Shown here one piece after another: positions 32,986 through 41,974 of a stretch of 64,000 nucleotides of DNA. The notes under the pieces are model-generated. The model had not been told where the DNA came from and made no database searches. It worked only from the letters and a program-made list of their open reading frames with translations. This stretch comes from Agrobacterium tumefaciens (GTDB taxonomy: Bacteria; Pseudomonadota; Alphaproteobacteria; Rhizobiales; Rhizobiaceae). The translations under genes and the position numbers were made by a program. Location: positions 496,001 to 560,000 of the forward strand of contig NZ_CP115843.1 of assembly GCF_013318015.2 (NCBI RefSeq), written 5' to 3'. Within the stretch, counting starts at the first letter, position 1. Every line of letters begins with the position of its first letter.

Positions 32986-34377
32986 TCAGGCTCCGATCAA
33001 TGCGCTGTTGCGGACATAATTGGAAAGCGCGACAGGCTCGCCGACCAGCGCGCCATCTGGATCGGTCAGGCCGATTTCGAAAAGCCATTTCTCGAACTCT
33101 GGTGCGGGTGGCCGCTTCAGCGTCTCGCGGCAATAGACGGCATCGTGATGCGATAACGACTGGTAGTTCAGCATGATATCGTCGGCGCCGGGAACGGTGA
33201 TGACGAAATTGACATTGGCTGCGCAGAGGAGCGTCAACAGCGTATCCATGTCTTCCTGATCAGCATCGGCATGGTTGGTGTAGCAGACGTCGACGCCCAT
33301 CGGCAGGCCAAGGAGCTTGCCGCAGAAATGATCCTCGATGCCGGCACGGATGATCTGCTTGCCGTTGAACAAGTATTCCGGCCCGATGAAACCGACGACC
33401 GTATTGACGAGCAGTGGATCGAACTCGCGCGCCACGGCATAGGCACGTGCCTCCATCGTCTGCTGGTCAACGCCGAAATGCGCATCGGCCGAAAGCGCCG
33501 CGCCCTGCCCAGTCTCGAAATACATGACGTTTGCGCCCGGCATGCCACGACCAAGCGACCGCCCCGCCTCATGTGCCTCCTTCAGAAGCGCCAGATCGAT
33601 GCCGAAGCCGCGATTGGCCTTTTCCGATCCCGCCACCGACTGGAAGACGAGATCGACCGGCGCACCGCGTTCGATTGCCTGGATCGCCGTCGTTACATGG
33701 CCAAGGCAACAGGTCTGTGTCGGGATCGCAAGCTTTTCCCGCAATTCGTCGAGCAAGGAAACGATGCGGATATAGTCATCCGTCGCATCGGTCGCGGGAT
33801 TGACGCCAATCACGGCATCTCCCGACCCCATCAGCAGCCCGTCGATGGCAGACGCGATGATACCGCGGCTGTCATCGGTCGGGTGGTTGGGCTGGTTGCG
33901 GGTGGAAAGCCGCCCGGCGAGCCCGATCGTGTTTCGGAATCGCGTCACGACACGTCGCTTGGCAGAAACAGCTATCATGTCCTGCAGGCGCATGATCTTC
34001 GACACGGCCGCGACCATTTCCGGCGTCAGTCCGAAGGTCACCGCCTCCAGCCGCTCATGCGACGTCTCGGGCTTGAGCAGCCATTCGCGCAATTCACCGA
34101 CAGTAAGCGAGGAAACTGCGGAAAAGGCTGCCGGATCGTGCCGTTGCGCGATCAGTCGGGAAACCTCGTCATCCTCCGACGAAATGAGCTCCTCGCCGAG
34201 AAATGCTTTCAAGGGGAGATCGGCCAGCGCCATCTGGGCTGCCAAGCGCTCGACCGGGCCTTGCGCCGCAATGCCGGCCAGCTGGTCGCCGGAGCGCTCC
34301 GGGGTTGCTTTCGCAAGCAGCATTTTCAAGTCATCAAAGCGGAAGACAGTCTGCTCGATTGTCGTCGTATAGGGCAT
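32986..34377 (-). CDS. eutB: Ethanolamine ammonia-lyase large subunit
   Basis: 463 aa, full length, a TIM-barrel subunit holding the substrate. Landmarks: NPATDATDDYIRIVSLLDEL, QTCCLGHVTTAIQAIERGAP, MYFETGQGAALSADAHFGVD and GLPMGVDVCYTNHADADQED. It is coupled to eutC (next gene) and preceded by the phosphatase gene 9 bases upstream. Acetaldehyde from this step would need a dehydrogenase; none is in the cluster, though an aldehyde dehydrogenase lies at 7965-10361. Confidence 0.96.
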   Translation of the reverse strand: MPYTTTIEQTVFRFDDLKMLLAKATPERSGDQLAGIAAQGPVERLAAQMALADLPLKAFLGEELISSEDDEVSRLIAQRHDPAAFSAVSSLTVGELREWLLKPETSHERLEAVTFGLTPEMVAAVSKIMRLQDMIAVSAKRRVVTRFRNTIGLAGRLSTRNQPNHPTDDSRGIIASAIDGLLMGSGDAVIGVNPATDATDDYIRIVSLLDELREKLAIPTQTCCLGHVTTAIQAIERGAPVDLVFQSVAGSEKANRGFGIDLALLKEAHEAGRSLGRGMPGANVMYFETGQGAALSADAHFGVDQQTMEARAYAVAREFDPLLVNTVVGFIGPEYLFNGKQIIRAGIEDHFCGKLLGLPMGVDVCYTNHADADQEDMDTLLTLLCAANVNFVITVPGADDIMLNYQSLSHHDAVYCRETLKRPPAPEFEKWLFEIGLTDPDGALVGEPVALSNYVRNSALIGA

Positions 34378-34386
34378 TTGTTCACG

Positions 34387-35175
34387 TCACCGGTTGAGGA
34401 GGGCCAGGGCTTCGTCATGAAGTCTCGGGGTGGCCGACGCCAGAACCCGTCCGTCGGAATGGATCGAAAGCGCATTTCCCCGCCAGTCCGTAATGCATCC
34501 GCCGGCACCCGTCACAACGGGCACGAGAGCCATGTAGTCGTAAGGTTTAAGTCCCGTCTCGAGAGCGATGTCGCAATGGCCGGAAGCGATCAGACCATAG
34601 ATGTAGCAGTCTCCACCGAAACGCCGCAGCCTGGCTTTGCGGGAGAGACGCTCGAAGCTTTCAGCTTCGATGTCCACGAACATATCCGGCGAAGTCGTAT
34701 AAAAACGGGCGCTGGAGAGGTTTTCGCAGCCGCTGGCGTGGGCCGGCTTGCCAGCAAAGAGTGTCTCTCCCGGCCGGCCCTGCCAGCGTTCGCCGGTGGC
34801 TGGAATATCGATCAGACCACAGAATGGCTTTTCCTGAAATGTCAGTGAGACAAGCGTACCAAACAGCGGGAAACCGGTGATGAAGCTCTTGGTGCCGTCG
34901 ATCGGGTCCAGCACCCATGTAAAGGCGTTACCTGCCTTTACGCCGAACTCCTCACCATGGATGCCGTGATCGGGAAAACGCGCCTCGATCATCTCGCGGA
35001 GATGTTTTTCGATCGTCCGGTCGGCGATTGTCACCGGGCTATCGTCGAGTTTTGAGATCACGTCGAGCGGGGTCCGGAAATAGGAGAGCGCCAGCGGACG
35101 CGCGGCGTCGGCAAGTTCCGCGGCGAAGGTGATATAGGTCGCAGCTTCTTGCGGGCTGATATCGGTGACTGGCAT
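34387..35175 (-). CDS. Inositol-monophosphatase / histidinol-phosphatase-like enzyme
   Basis: 262 aa, Mg-dependent phosphatase of the IMPase family. It shows SPVTIADRTIEKHLR, the metal site GEEFG, the signature LDPIDGTKSFITG and the C-terminal PYDYMALVPVVTGAGG (the usual WDxxAG Asp is in PYDYM). It is closest in layout to HisN-type phosphatases, but there are no histidine genes here. Start ATG 35175 overlaps the stop of the kinase gene (ATGA). Between two kinases and EutBC, it may remove a phosphate from an ethanolamine-containing intermediate; this is inferred. Confidence 0.85.
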   Translation of the reverse strand: MPVTDISPQEAATYITFAAELADAARPLALSYFRTPLDVISKLDDSPVTIADRTIEKHLREMIEARFPDHGIHGEEFGVKAGNAFTWVLDPIDGTKSFITGFPLFGTLVSLTFQEKPFCGLIDIPATGERWQGRPGETLFAGKPAHASGCENLSSARFYTTSPDMFVDIEAESFERLSRKARLRRFGGDCYIYGLIASGHCDIALETGLKPYDYMALVPVVTGAGGCITDWRGNALSIHSDGRVLASATPRLHDEALALLNR

Positions 35176-36110
35176 CAAAGGGCTTTCAGGAACAGGGGCC
35201 AACGGGGGTCGTGGATGATCGAGCGGGCGCGCATATGCTTCCAGATTCCGTACTTGTAAAAGTCGAAATCGAGGGTCGATATCCGGTTTTGTACCATCGC
35301 CCAGGTGCTCCACTTGATGTCGGCGAGTGCCTTGTGGACGATGAAGCGAGCGTGATGCGCCTTGTCGTAACGACCGAAATACTCCTCGATTATCTCGCAG
35401 TCGGTCGCCTCGGAATAGAACATCTCGCCACTCCAGATCGCGAGATCGTAGAGCCTCTCATTATTCGACGCATATTCGAAATCGATCAGCTTGATCGACT
35501 TGTCGTCACCGATCAGGAAATTGCCCGGCATCGGGTCGTTGAAACAGGGAACCAGATCGAGCCCGGATGCCTCAAGCGCGGCGCGCGCCTGTCTGTAGTT
35601 GCGCAAGAGCCAGTCGTGGTCGAGCGGCCAGTGGCCGTCAAGCTGGCGCACTTGGTCGAAATGTTCCTCGATCATGTCGAAGACGTTTTTGGTCAGCGGC
35701 AGGGCAGGGGCATCGTGAAACTGCCGGTAGACGCGCACCGCTTCGTTGCGGATCGCCGGGTCTGCAAAATCCCTATGTGTCGAGGCGCGGCGACCGTCGA
35801 TGAACTCGGCGATTTCGATGTCGAGGTGATCGAGATAGTCGAATGTCTTCGGGCCGATTCCGATCACTTCCGCCTGCTTGCTGGCGGCAGCGGCGGCCTT
35901 GCGATCGATGAACATCTCGGTGCCGCGGCCGGGAATCTTTAGAAAATACCCACGCTCTTCGCCTTCGACCTCGATGCGGAAATTGGTGTTGCTGATTCCG
36001 CCGGAAACCGGACTGTAGCGCAGCCTCCGTCCTTCCCAAGGTGGTACCTGGATGATTGCAGCCTCAACTGCCCGTTCGGCATCGGATCGTGCCATTCCCA
36101 GTTCATTCAT
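35175..36110 (-). CDS. Choline/ethanolamine-kinase-like phosphotransferase (APH fold)
   Basis: 311 aa. APH/ChoK fold: an N-terminal lobe with SPVSGGISNTNFRIEVEG and a lysine in YFLKIPGRG; the catalytic loop PCFNDPMPGNFLI; and the metal motif KLIDFEYASNNERLYDLA, typical of choline/ethanolamine kinases. The catalytic-loop position that is normally His (HND) is Phe here, while the catalytic Asp is kept. It would phosphorylate an amino-alcohol or a related compound. It overlaps the phosphatase gene by 1 base and lies 47 bases after a second kinase gene. The substrate is inferred from the EutBC context. Confidence 0.85.
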   Translation of the reverse strand: MNELGMARSDAERAVEAAIIQVPPWEGRRLRYSPVSGGISNTNFRIEVEGEERGYFLKIPGRGTEMFIDRKAAAAASKQAEVIGIGPKTFDYLDHLDIEIAEFIDGRRASTHRDFADPAIRNEAVRVYRQFHDAPALPLTKNVFDMIEEHFDQVRQLDGHWPLDHDWLLRNYRQARAALEASGLDLVPCFNDPMPGNFLIGDDKSIKLIDFEYASNNERLYDLAIWSGEMFYSEATDCEIIEEYFGRYDKAHHARFIVHKALADIKWSTWAMVQNRISTLDFDFYKYGIWKHMRARSIIHDPRWPLFLKAL

Positions 36111-36157
36111 AGGCTTGTTCCCGTTATTGTTTCTAGCCCGTTATCGTTCTCGTATGC

Positions 36158-37123
36158 CTAGAGCGCTCTCAGCCTGGCCTCGAAATCCGGCTGGCCGAGC
36201 AGCATTCGGCAACGCAGGAACCGCCAGCCGGCATATTTCAGGAATTCGACACCCCGCGGCGGCGAACGAAGCTCCAGTACGAGGCTGCGCAACGCCCAGT
36301 AGAGGTCGTCTGCCGCCGCATAGACACGGCAGCGGTTGAAGTTTCTTTCGCTGAAACCTCCATCGTGCATTTCCAGCAAGGGCCTCATCTGGCTTTCGAA
36401 CTGGTAGAGTTCGTTCATCTGAACGCCGAGCTGGTAGTAGGGGTCGATGTCGGCGGCCATGTCGAAGTCCACGAGCTGCATTTTCCCGTCTGGGCCCAGC
36501 ATGACATTCGAAGCCTGCGGATCACCATGGGCCGGTTTCAGGTCCACGCCGGCCGCTGAAACTGCCTCGCGGATCGGCGTCATCCAGGAGAGCATCCATT
36601 CGACATCGCCGGGCAGGCTGGTGGCATCGGCACTCACGATCGCCCACAGCTGATCGATGCCGTCGAAGACTGACCATGTTCGGCCGGTGGAAACACCCCC
36701 TGCGATCGTCGTCTGCATCTCGATCAGGCGGGCAACAGTTTTCGGCTGCATCAGATCGTCGATCCTTGCCGCTCGCCAGCCGTCGCCAAGTCGGGCAATC
36801 AGCATGCTGGCCGTCCCGGCATCGTAACCAATCGGCTCTGGCGAAAGACCAAGGCTGTGAAAACGGTGTGCCGCAGCATTTGCGGTCTCGGCATCCACGA
36901 GATCGGTTACCTCATCGGCACCGAGACGCAGGAAATAACGTGCCTCCCCGTCTGTCGGCGCGACCACGAAACCGCAGGATTCGACGGCATGATAGGACGG
37001 CGATGCGACAGCTGCCGTCGCCGGCGCATAGGAAGGGGTGTCGCCAATCACTGCGGAAAAGACTGAAAGCGCCTTCTCCGCGCGGGCTTCCATCGGTGAT
37101 TGAGGAGAGCCCGATCTCTTCAT
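36158..37123 (-). CDS. Second APH-fold phosphotransferase
   Basis: 321 aa. APH fold with the catalytic loop AHGDPQASNVMLG (HGDxxxxN intact) and the metal motif MQLVDFDMAADIDPYYQLG. The N-terminal lobe is divergent. It is clearly related to, but distinct from, the kinase encoded next. Its start overlaps the stop of the M20 amidohydrolase gene (ATGA). Two adjacent kinases suggest either a heteromer or two substrates. Its precise substrate cannot be read from the sequence. Confidence 0.8.
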   Translation of the reverse strand: MKRSGSPQSPMEARAEKALSVFSAVIGDTPSYAPATAAVASPSYHAVESCGFVVAPTDGEARYFLRLGADEVTDLVDAETANAAAHRFHSLGLSPEPIGYDAGTASMLIARLGDGWRAARIDDLMQPKTVARLIEMQTTIAGGVSTGRTWSVFDGIDQLWAIVSADATSLPGDVEWMLSWMTPIREAVSAAGVDLKPAHGDPQASNVMLGPDGKMQLVDFDMAADIDPYYQLGVQMNELYQFESQMRPLLEMHDGGFSERNFNRCRVYAAADDLYWALRSLVLELRSPPRGVEFLKYAGWRFLRCRMLLGQPDFEARLRAL

Positions 37124-38409
37124 TCGGCAGCCTCGCTGAGTTCGACAACTTTCAAACCTTCGCAGGCGATCTTGTAAAGCATGTCCGCCACTATCTGCGT
37201 GCCAAGAGCCTGGTCTTCAGGCGAGGTATACTCGGTTGGGTGGTGGATGACGCCGTCACGGCTCTGAACCGCCAGCACCACCGCCGGGCAGACATCGGAA
37301 ACGGCAACGGCATCATGGCCGCCGATCGTATCGAGGTGACGGGCGCTCTGGCCGAGATGCGCCGCAGCACTTTGCGCAAGCGTTACCAGGCCCGGCGCGA
37401 ACCTTCCCGCCTTGCGGCGGTCAATGGAGCGGACCTCCGAGGTGACGCCGGCTTTCATCGCCGCTTCCTCGATCTTGATCTTCATCTTGCGTTCCGCCTC
37501 CGTCAGGACGTCTGGCGATCCCGAGCGCAGCTCGATGAACAGCACGGCTTCGGCCGGCACGACATTGGGTGAATTGGGGAAGACTTCCAGGCGGCCAACC
37601 GACGTATGCAGGTCCAGCCCGTGTTCGGTCGATATCTGCTTGAGATCGGCGATCAGATAGGCAGCAGCAAGCAGCGCATCCTTGCGATCGGCCATCGGGG
37701 TTGCGCCGGTATGTGCCTGGCGTCCATGGAAGGCGAGGCGATATTTTGTCGCGCCCCAGAACCGCGTGAAGATACCGAACCGCTCCCCGGCGCGGCTGAG
37801 CGTCGTGTCACCTTCTATATGCAGCTCGATCAATGCGTCGGGAATTTCCACCTTTTCCTTGCCAGCATAACCGATCTCGTCCAGCGACTGGCGCACCGTA
37901 ATGCCATCGCCGTCGGCCCGTTCCAGCGCCCATTCCAGGTCAATGGCGCCGGTAAACACGCTGCTGCCGAGCAGGCTCGGCTGGAAACGGGCGCCTTCCT
38001 CATTGGTCCAGTTGACGATCTGGAAGTTGCAGGCGGACAACCTGCCTTCCGCCTTGAGACGTTCGCTGACGGACAAAACCGCCTCGCAGGCGGCTACGAC
38101 TCCAAGCGCTCCGTCGAACCGGCCGCCGTTCGGCTGGCTGTCGATATGGGAGCCGACCATGACGACGGGCGCATTTGCGCCCGCCAAGGTCATCTTGCCG
38201 AACTGGTTGCCGATCGAGTCCACGGCCTGCTCGAAGCCGTTTTCGGCAAACCAGTGCCCCAGCCAGTCGCGCGCCATTCCGTCTTCCCTGGAAAGCGTCA
38301 GGCGGGTCATCGAGCCATCGGGGCCGCCGCCAAAAGTGGAGAGGGTCTCCATCAGCATCTGGAGCCGCTCGGCATTGATCGGGACAGGGGAGGAGGAGAC
38401 GTCAGGCAT
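37120..38409 (-). CDS. M20-family Zn amidohydrolase (allantoate/N-carbamoyl-amino-acid hydrolase type)
   Basis: 429 aa. Two-metal amidohydrolase of the HyuC/AllC/beta-ureidopropionase group. Metal ligands: His and Asp in GSHIDSQPNGGRFDGALG, Glu pair in NEEGARF, His in LIELHIEGD, and the last His in GVIHHPTEY. The dimer/substrate loop GRQAHTGATPMADRKDAL is intact. The segment after HIE, normally QGP, reads GDT, which may alter specificity. It hydrolyses an N-carbamoyl, ureido or N-acyl bond. It starts inside the deoR gene's end (8-base overlap) and leads directly into the kinases. Confidence 0.88.
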   Translation of the reverse strand: MPDVSSSPVPINAERLQMLMETLSTFGGGPDGSMTRLTLSREDGMARDWLGHWFAENGFEQAVDSIGNQFGKMTLAGANAPVVMVGSHIDSQPNGGRFDGALGVVAACEAVLSVSERLKAEGRLSACNFQIVNWTNEEGARFQPSLLGSSVFTGAIDLEWALERADGDGITVRQSLDEIGYAGKEKVEIPDALIELHIEGDTTLSRAGERFGIFTRFWGATKYRLAFHGRQAHTGATPMADRKDALLAAAYLIADLKQISTEHGLDLHTSVGRLEVFPNSPNVVPAEAVLFIELRSGSPDVLTEAERKMKIKIEEAAMKAGVTSEVRSIDRRKAGRFAPGLVTLAQSAAAHLGQSARHLDTIGGHDAVAVSDVCPAVVLAVQSRDGVIHHPTEYTSPEDQALGTQIVADMLYKIACEGLKVVELSEAAE

Positions 38410-39163
38410 GTATGATTTCCACTTTGGATTGATTGAATTGATCTGAAAATTCCCGCGCGATGACGCCGCTGGTCACCACCGCGTCGATTTCGCTGAGGCC
38501 GAATGTGTGGATGGAGCCGAGGCGACCAAACTTGGAACTGTCGGCAACAATGATCGAACGTTTTGCCTGGGCCTTGGCGACGCGTCGCAGGATCGCCTCG
38601 TCCTCGCCGAAATCCATGAACCCGCGTTCGGCGTGAATGGCGCTGATGGCGATGATCGCGAGATCGAAGAAATGCTCCTTCAGCGCGGCCACGGTCTCAT
38701 GGCCGTATGTCGCCTGATAATCTGGGCGCATGCGACCGCCAAGAACGCGCACACTTGCCTGCGGCAGATTGAAGAAGTGGGCTGCGACCGCCAGCGAATT
38801 GCTGACAACGGTCAAGTCCCTGCGCGTCTCGATATGTTTCAGGCAGGCAATCGTTGTGGTGCCGGTATCGATGAACACCTTCATGCCGTCCTCGACCAGC
38901 GACGCTGCGGCCTCGCCGATCTTGGCTTTCTCGCGTGAGCTGACACGCAGTCGGTCGGTAAACGGCTGATCGCTTTCCTGCTGGTCAAGGACCGCGCCGC
39001 CATAGACGCGGCGGGCATAACCGCGCATCTCAAGTTCCTTGAGGTCGCGCCGGATCGACTCCTGGCTGACCTGCAGATAATCGGCAAGCTCCCTCACATT
39101 GACGCGCTGGGTTTGCTTCAGCATGTCGAGGATAAGCTTGAGGCGATGTTCGGTGAAACTCAT
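38402..39163 (-). CDS. DeoR-family transcriptional regulator
   Basis: 253 aa. N-terminal winged helix (VNVRELADYLQVSQESIRRD, residues 21-40) and C-terminal DeoR sensor domain (DGMKVFIDTGTTTIACLKHI; SNSLAVAAHFF; GFMDFGEDEAI), which usually senses a phosphorylated small molecule. It lies between the transporter genes and the enzyme genes, and its end overlaps the amidohydrolase start. The kinases encoded downstream could make its inducer. Candidate binding repeats lie before the first transporter gene at 44640-44670. Confidence 0.9.
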   Translation of the reverse strand: MSFTEHRLKLILDMLKQTQRVNVRELADYLQVSQESIRRDLKELEMRGYARRVYGGAVLDQQESDQPFTDRLRVSSREKAKIGEAAASLVEDGMKVFIDTGTTTIACLKHIETRRDLTVVSNSLAVAAHFFNLPQASVRVLGGRMRPDYQATYGHETVAALKEHFFDLAIIAISAIHAERGFMDFGEDEAILRRVAKAQAKRSIIVADSSKFGRLGSIHTFGLSEIDAVVTSGVIAREFSDQFNQSKVEIIHA

Positions 39164-39221
39164 GAATGCACCCTGGATTCTAGTGATCGTTGCGGCCCCG
39201 TCTGTGGCGCCGCAACCATGG

Positions 39222-41057
39222 TCAGGCTAAAGCCATTTGACGGGTTGCGTCATCGAGAGCCAATGGCTGGATGAGATGACAGGCGGCGAAATCCTGGCTG
39301 CCACGCGCGGTAAGCGCGGGCTGCAGGCTGCCGCATCTCTCCATCGCACGCGGACAGCGCGACTTGAAGCTGCAACCTGGAGGAATATCGATCGGGCTTG
39401 GCGGTTCACCTTCCAGAAGGCAGTCTTCCGCCTTGTAGCGGCGTTCTTCAAGTGTCGGCATCGCGCTGAGCAACGCCATTGTGTACGGATGTCCGGGATC
39501 GAAGAACAACCGCTCGTTATCAGCCAGTTCGAAGACCTCGCCGAGATACATTACCGCCACACGGTTGCAGACCTTGCGGACCATCGCAAGGTCGTGGGAG
39601 ATGAAGATGTAAGTGAGGTCGTATTCCTTCTGCAGCTTCTGGAAAAGATCGAGAAGCTTGAACTGTTCTGTCTGGTCCAGGGCAGAAAGCGTTTCGTCCA
39701 TGATCAGTATTTCAGGCTCCAAAACCAGCGCACGGGCAACATTGATGCGCTGGCGCTGGCCGGCACTCAGGCCGATCGGCAATTCCTCGTAGAGATCGGC
39801 GGAGAGGCCGACTTCGCCCATGACCTTGAGAACCCGCTCACGAATTTTGGCACTGTCCTTCCATCCGTGCGTGCGAAGCGGGCCCTCCAGCATCTTCCCG
39901 ACCGATGTGCGTGGCGGCAGGGAACCGAACGGATCCTGAAGTACCATTTGCAGCTTCTTGCGGAAGGTCAGAAGGTCTTTGCCACCGAGCATGGCGATAT
40001 CGTCGGCACCGCACAGAACCTGGCCGGAGCTCGGCAGTTCCAGCCTGCTCAGAAGCCGCATCAGCGTCGACTTGCCACAACCGGATTCACCGACGATCGC
40101 GAAACTGTCGCCGCGCCGGACATCGAAGGTGACGTTGCGAACCGCACGCACATGGTTGAAGCCACCGAAGCCGGTCTTCTTCTTTACCCTGTAGACCTGT
40201 GAGGCATCGCGCAGGCTCAAGACAACGTCGCGTTTGTCGTTGAGACGCGGCATCTCGGTCTTTTCGATCCAGATCTTCGGCGTCTGTTCTACAAGCTCTT
40301 TCGTATAGGCATATGCAGGGGCGGCGATCAGCCTTTCGGTTTCCTGTTCCTCGACGATGCGACCTTTCTCCATCACCAAAATCCTGTTGCAGGCTTCGCG
40401 GGCAACGGGAAGCGAGGAGGAGACGAACAGCACAGCGGTATTGAAACCGTCGGTCAGTTCCTTCATCAGACGGATGACCTGGGCTGCGACGGTAACGTCG
40501 AGCGGCTGGGTGACATTATCTGCAATCAGCAGCGCCGGGTTCGTCACCAACGCATCAACGATCAGTGCGCGCTGCATCATGCCGCCGGAAAACTGCGAAG
40601 GATAGTCGCTGAAACGGCTGCGGGCCGAGGGAATGCGGACGGCCTCCAGAAGCTCGATCGTGCGCTTTTCCGCCTCTTTCCGCGAGGTTCCTGGAACGAC
40701 CGCACGCAGCTTCTCGACGATCTGGACGCCGACCGGCAGCGTCGGATCGAGTGCACCCATCGGATTGGCGCCGACATAGGCGACCCGGCGGCGCAGGGTA
40801 CGCATCTCGTTCTCGGAGATGCCGTAAATATCCTTGCCTTCGAAGAGGACGCTGCCGGAACGCACGGAAAGCGGCGGTTCCAGCCAGTTGACGACTGCCT
40901 TGGAAAGCACCGTCTTGCCGGCTCCGCTGGCCCCGACCACACCGACGATCTCTCGCGGCGCGAGGCTGAAGGAGATATTGTCCAGAATAATCTTCGCCTT
41001 GTCCGAGCGACCGGCATTAACGGTGAGGTTTTTCAGCTCAAGAAGCGGCTTGATCAT
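39222..41057 (-). CDS. Peptide-type ABC transporter ATPase, DppD-DppF fusion
   Basis: 611 aa, two oligopeptide-type ABC domains in one chain. Domain 1 has Walker A GASGAGKT and Walker [13 protein letters not shown] (Asn instead of the catalytic Glu). Domain 2 has Walker [10 protein letters not shown], signature [15 protein letters not shown] and Walker [13 protein letters not shown]. It ends with the oligo_HPY region ([29 protein letters not shown]). Domain 1 uses [11 protein letters not shown] as signature. ATG 41057 overlaps the permease stop; the GTG extension to 41168 lies inside the permease gene. It powers import of the cluster's substrate. Confidence 0.92.
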   Translation of the reverse strand: MIKPLLELKNLTVNAGRSDKAKIILDNISFSLAPREIVGVVGASGAGKTVLSKAVVNWLEPPLSVRSGSVLFEGKDIYGISENEMRTLRRRVAYVGANPMGALDPTLPVGVQIVEKLRAVVPGTSRKEAEKRTIELLEAVRIPSARSRFSDYPSQFSGGMMQRALIVDALVTNPALLIADNVTQPLDVTVAAQVIRLMKELTDGFNTAVLFVSSSLPVAREACNRILVMEKGRIVEEQETERLIAAPAYAYTKELVEQTPKIWIEKTEMPRLNDKRDVVLSLRDASQVYRVKKKTGFGGFNHVRAVRNVTFDVRRGDSFAIVGESGCGKSTLMRLLSRLELPSSGQVLCGADDIAMLGGKDLLTFRKKLQMVLQDPFGSLPPRTSVGKMLEGPLRTHGWKDSAKIRERVLKVMGEVGLSADLYEELPIGLSAGQRQRINVARALVLEPEILIMDETLSALDQTEQFKLLDLFQKLQKEYDLTYIFISHDLAMVRKVCNRVAVMYLGEVFELADNERLFFDPGHPYTMALLSAMPTLEERRYKAEDCLLEGEPPSPIDIPPGCSFKSRCPRAMERCGSLQPALTARGSQDFAACHLIQPLALDDATRQMALA

Positions 41058-41974
41058 CACTCGGACCCTCCATGAATGGTGTTGCGGGCCCGTTCCAGCG
41101 AAGCGCCTATGAGATTGATGCTGGTTAAAGTGAGGCCGAGGAAAATGCCGGGCATGGTAGCGATCCACCAGGCGTTCAGAAGATACTTTCGGCCATCGGC
41201 AATGATATTGCCGAAGGTCGGGGTCGGCGGCTGGACACCCAGGCCGAGGAAGCCGAGTGTCGATTCAAAGATCATCATGCGCGCCACATCAAGCACCGAG
41301 GTGAAGATCACCGGCGGCAGGAGCAGCGGCAGAAGCAGGCTGACGATAATGCGGAAATCGGTCGAGCCCCCAAGTTTGGCAGCGCGCACATATTCCCGCT
41401 GCCTTTCCGTCATCACAATGCTGCGCATGATGCGCGCATAGACCGGCCAGCTTGAGAGACCAAGCACCAGGACGATGGCCGGAATTGTCGGGCGCGACAC
41501 GCCAAGAACGGCGATCGCCAGAATGATCATCGGGATAGACAGCTGCGCATCGGTCAGACGCATGATCAGCATGTCGATACGACCGCCGAAGTAACCGGCG
41601 ATCGTGCCGAGGGCACAGCCGATGATGAGTGTCACTGCAACCGATGCAATCCCGATCAGGAAGGAGTAACGCAGGCCGACAAGCGACCTCACCAGCATGT
41701 CGCGGCCAATCTGATCGGTGCCAAGCGGGTGGCCCCAGCTCCAGTTGTCGCCGAAGAAAAGTGGCGGCAGAAGGCGGGCCTTCACATCCATCTTGGTCGG
41801 GTCGACGCCACTGATTTCCGGATAAAGTGCGGCGGCAATCGCAAGCAGCAGGAAGATCGCAAGGCCAATGCGAAAACCGGGCGTCGATGCGGCGCGATCG
41901 AATATGCGGCGCGCAATCGAGCGGCTTGCCATTTTCGAAATGATCGGGGTGTCGAGTGCGGATGTGATGGACAT
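41057..41974 (-). CDS. Peptide-type ABC transporter permease, DppC type
   Basis: 305 aa. An N-terminal helix (about 35-53) is followed by the PWGHPLGTDQIGRD-like motif (SWGHPLGTDQIGRDML) typical of DppC/OppC, then five further helices. The EAA loop region is RAAKLGGSTDFRI. Start and stop overlap both neighbours by 1-4 bases, so dppB-dppC-dppDF are tightly coupled. Cargo is unknown; the family carries peptides, but also nickel, opines and other small compounds in rhizobia. Confidence 0.92.
   Translation of the reverse strand: MSITSALDTPIISKMASRSIARRIFDRAASTPGFRIGLAIFLLLAIAAALYPEISGVDPTKMDVKARLLPPLFFGDNWSWGHPLGTDQIGRDMLVRSLVGLRYSFLIGIASVAVTLIIGCALGTIAGYFGGRIDMLIMRLTDAQLSIPMIILAIAVLGVSRPTIPAIVLVLGLSSWPVYARIMRSIVMTERQREYVRAAKLGGSTDFRIIVSLLLPLLLPPVIFTSVLDVARMMIFESTLGFLGLGVQPPTPTFGNIIADGRKYLLNAWWIATMPGIFLGLTLTSINLIGASLERARNTIHGGSE

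Noticed and set aside
32986..34500. Cobalamin riboswitch before eutB
   Set aside because: eutB is preceded by only 9 bases after the phosphatase stop, so there is no room. The operon leader before 44609 shows no B12-box-like stretch that I could recognise.
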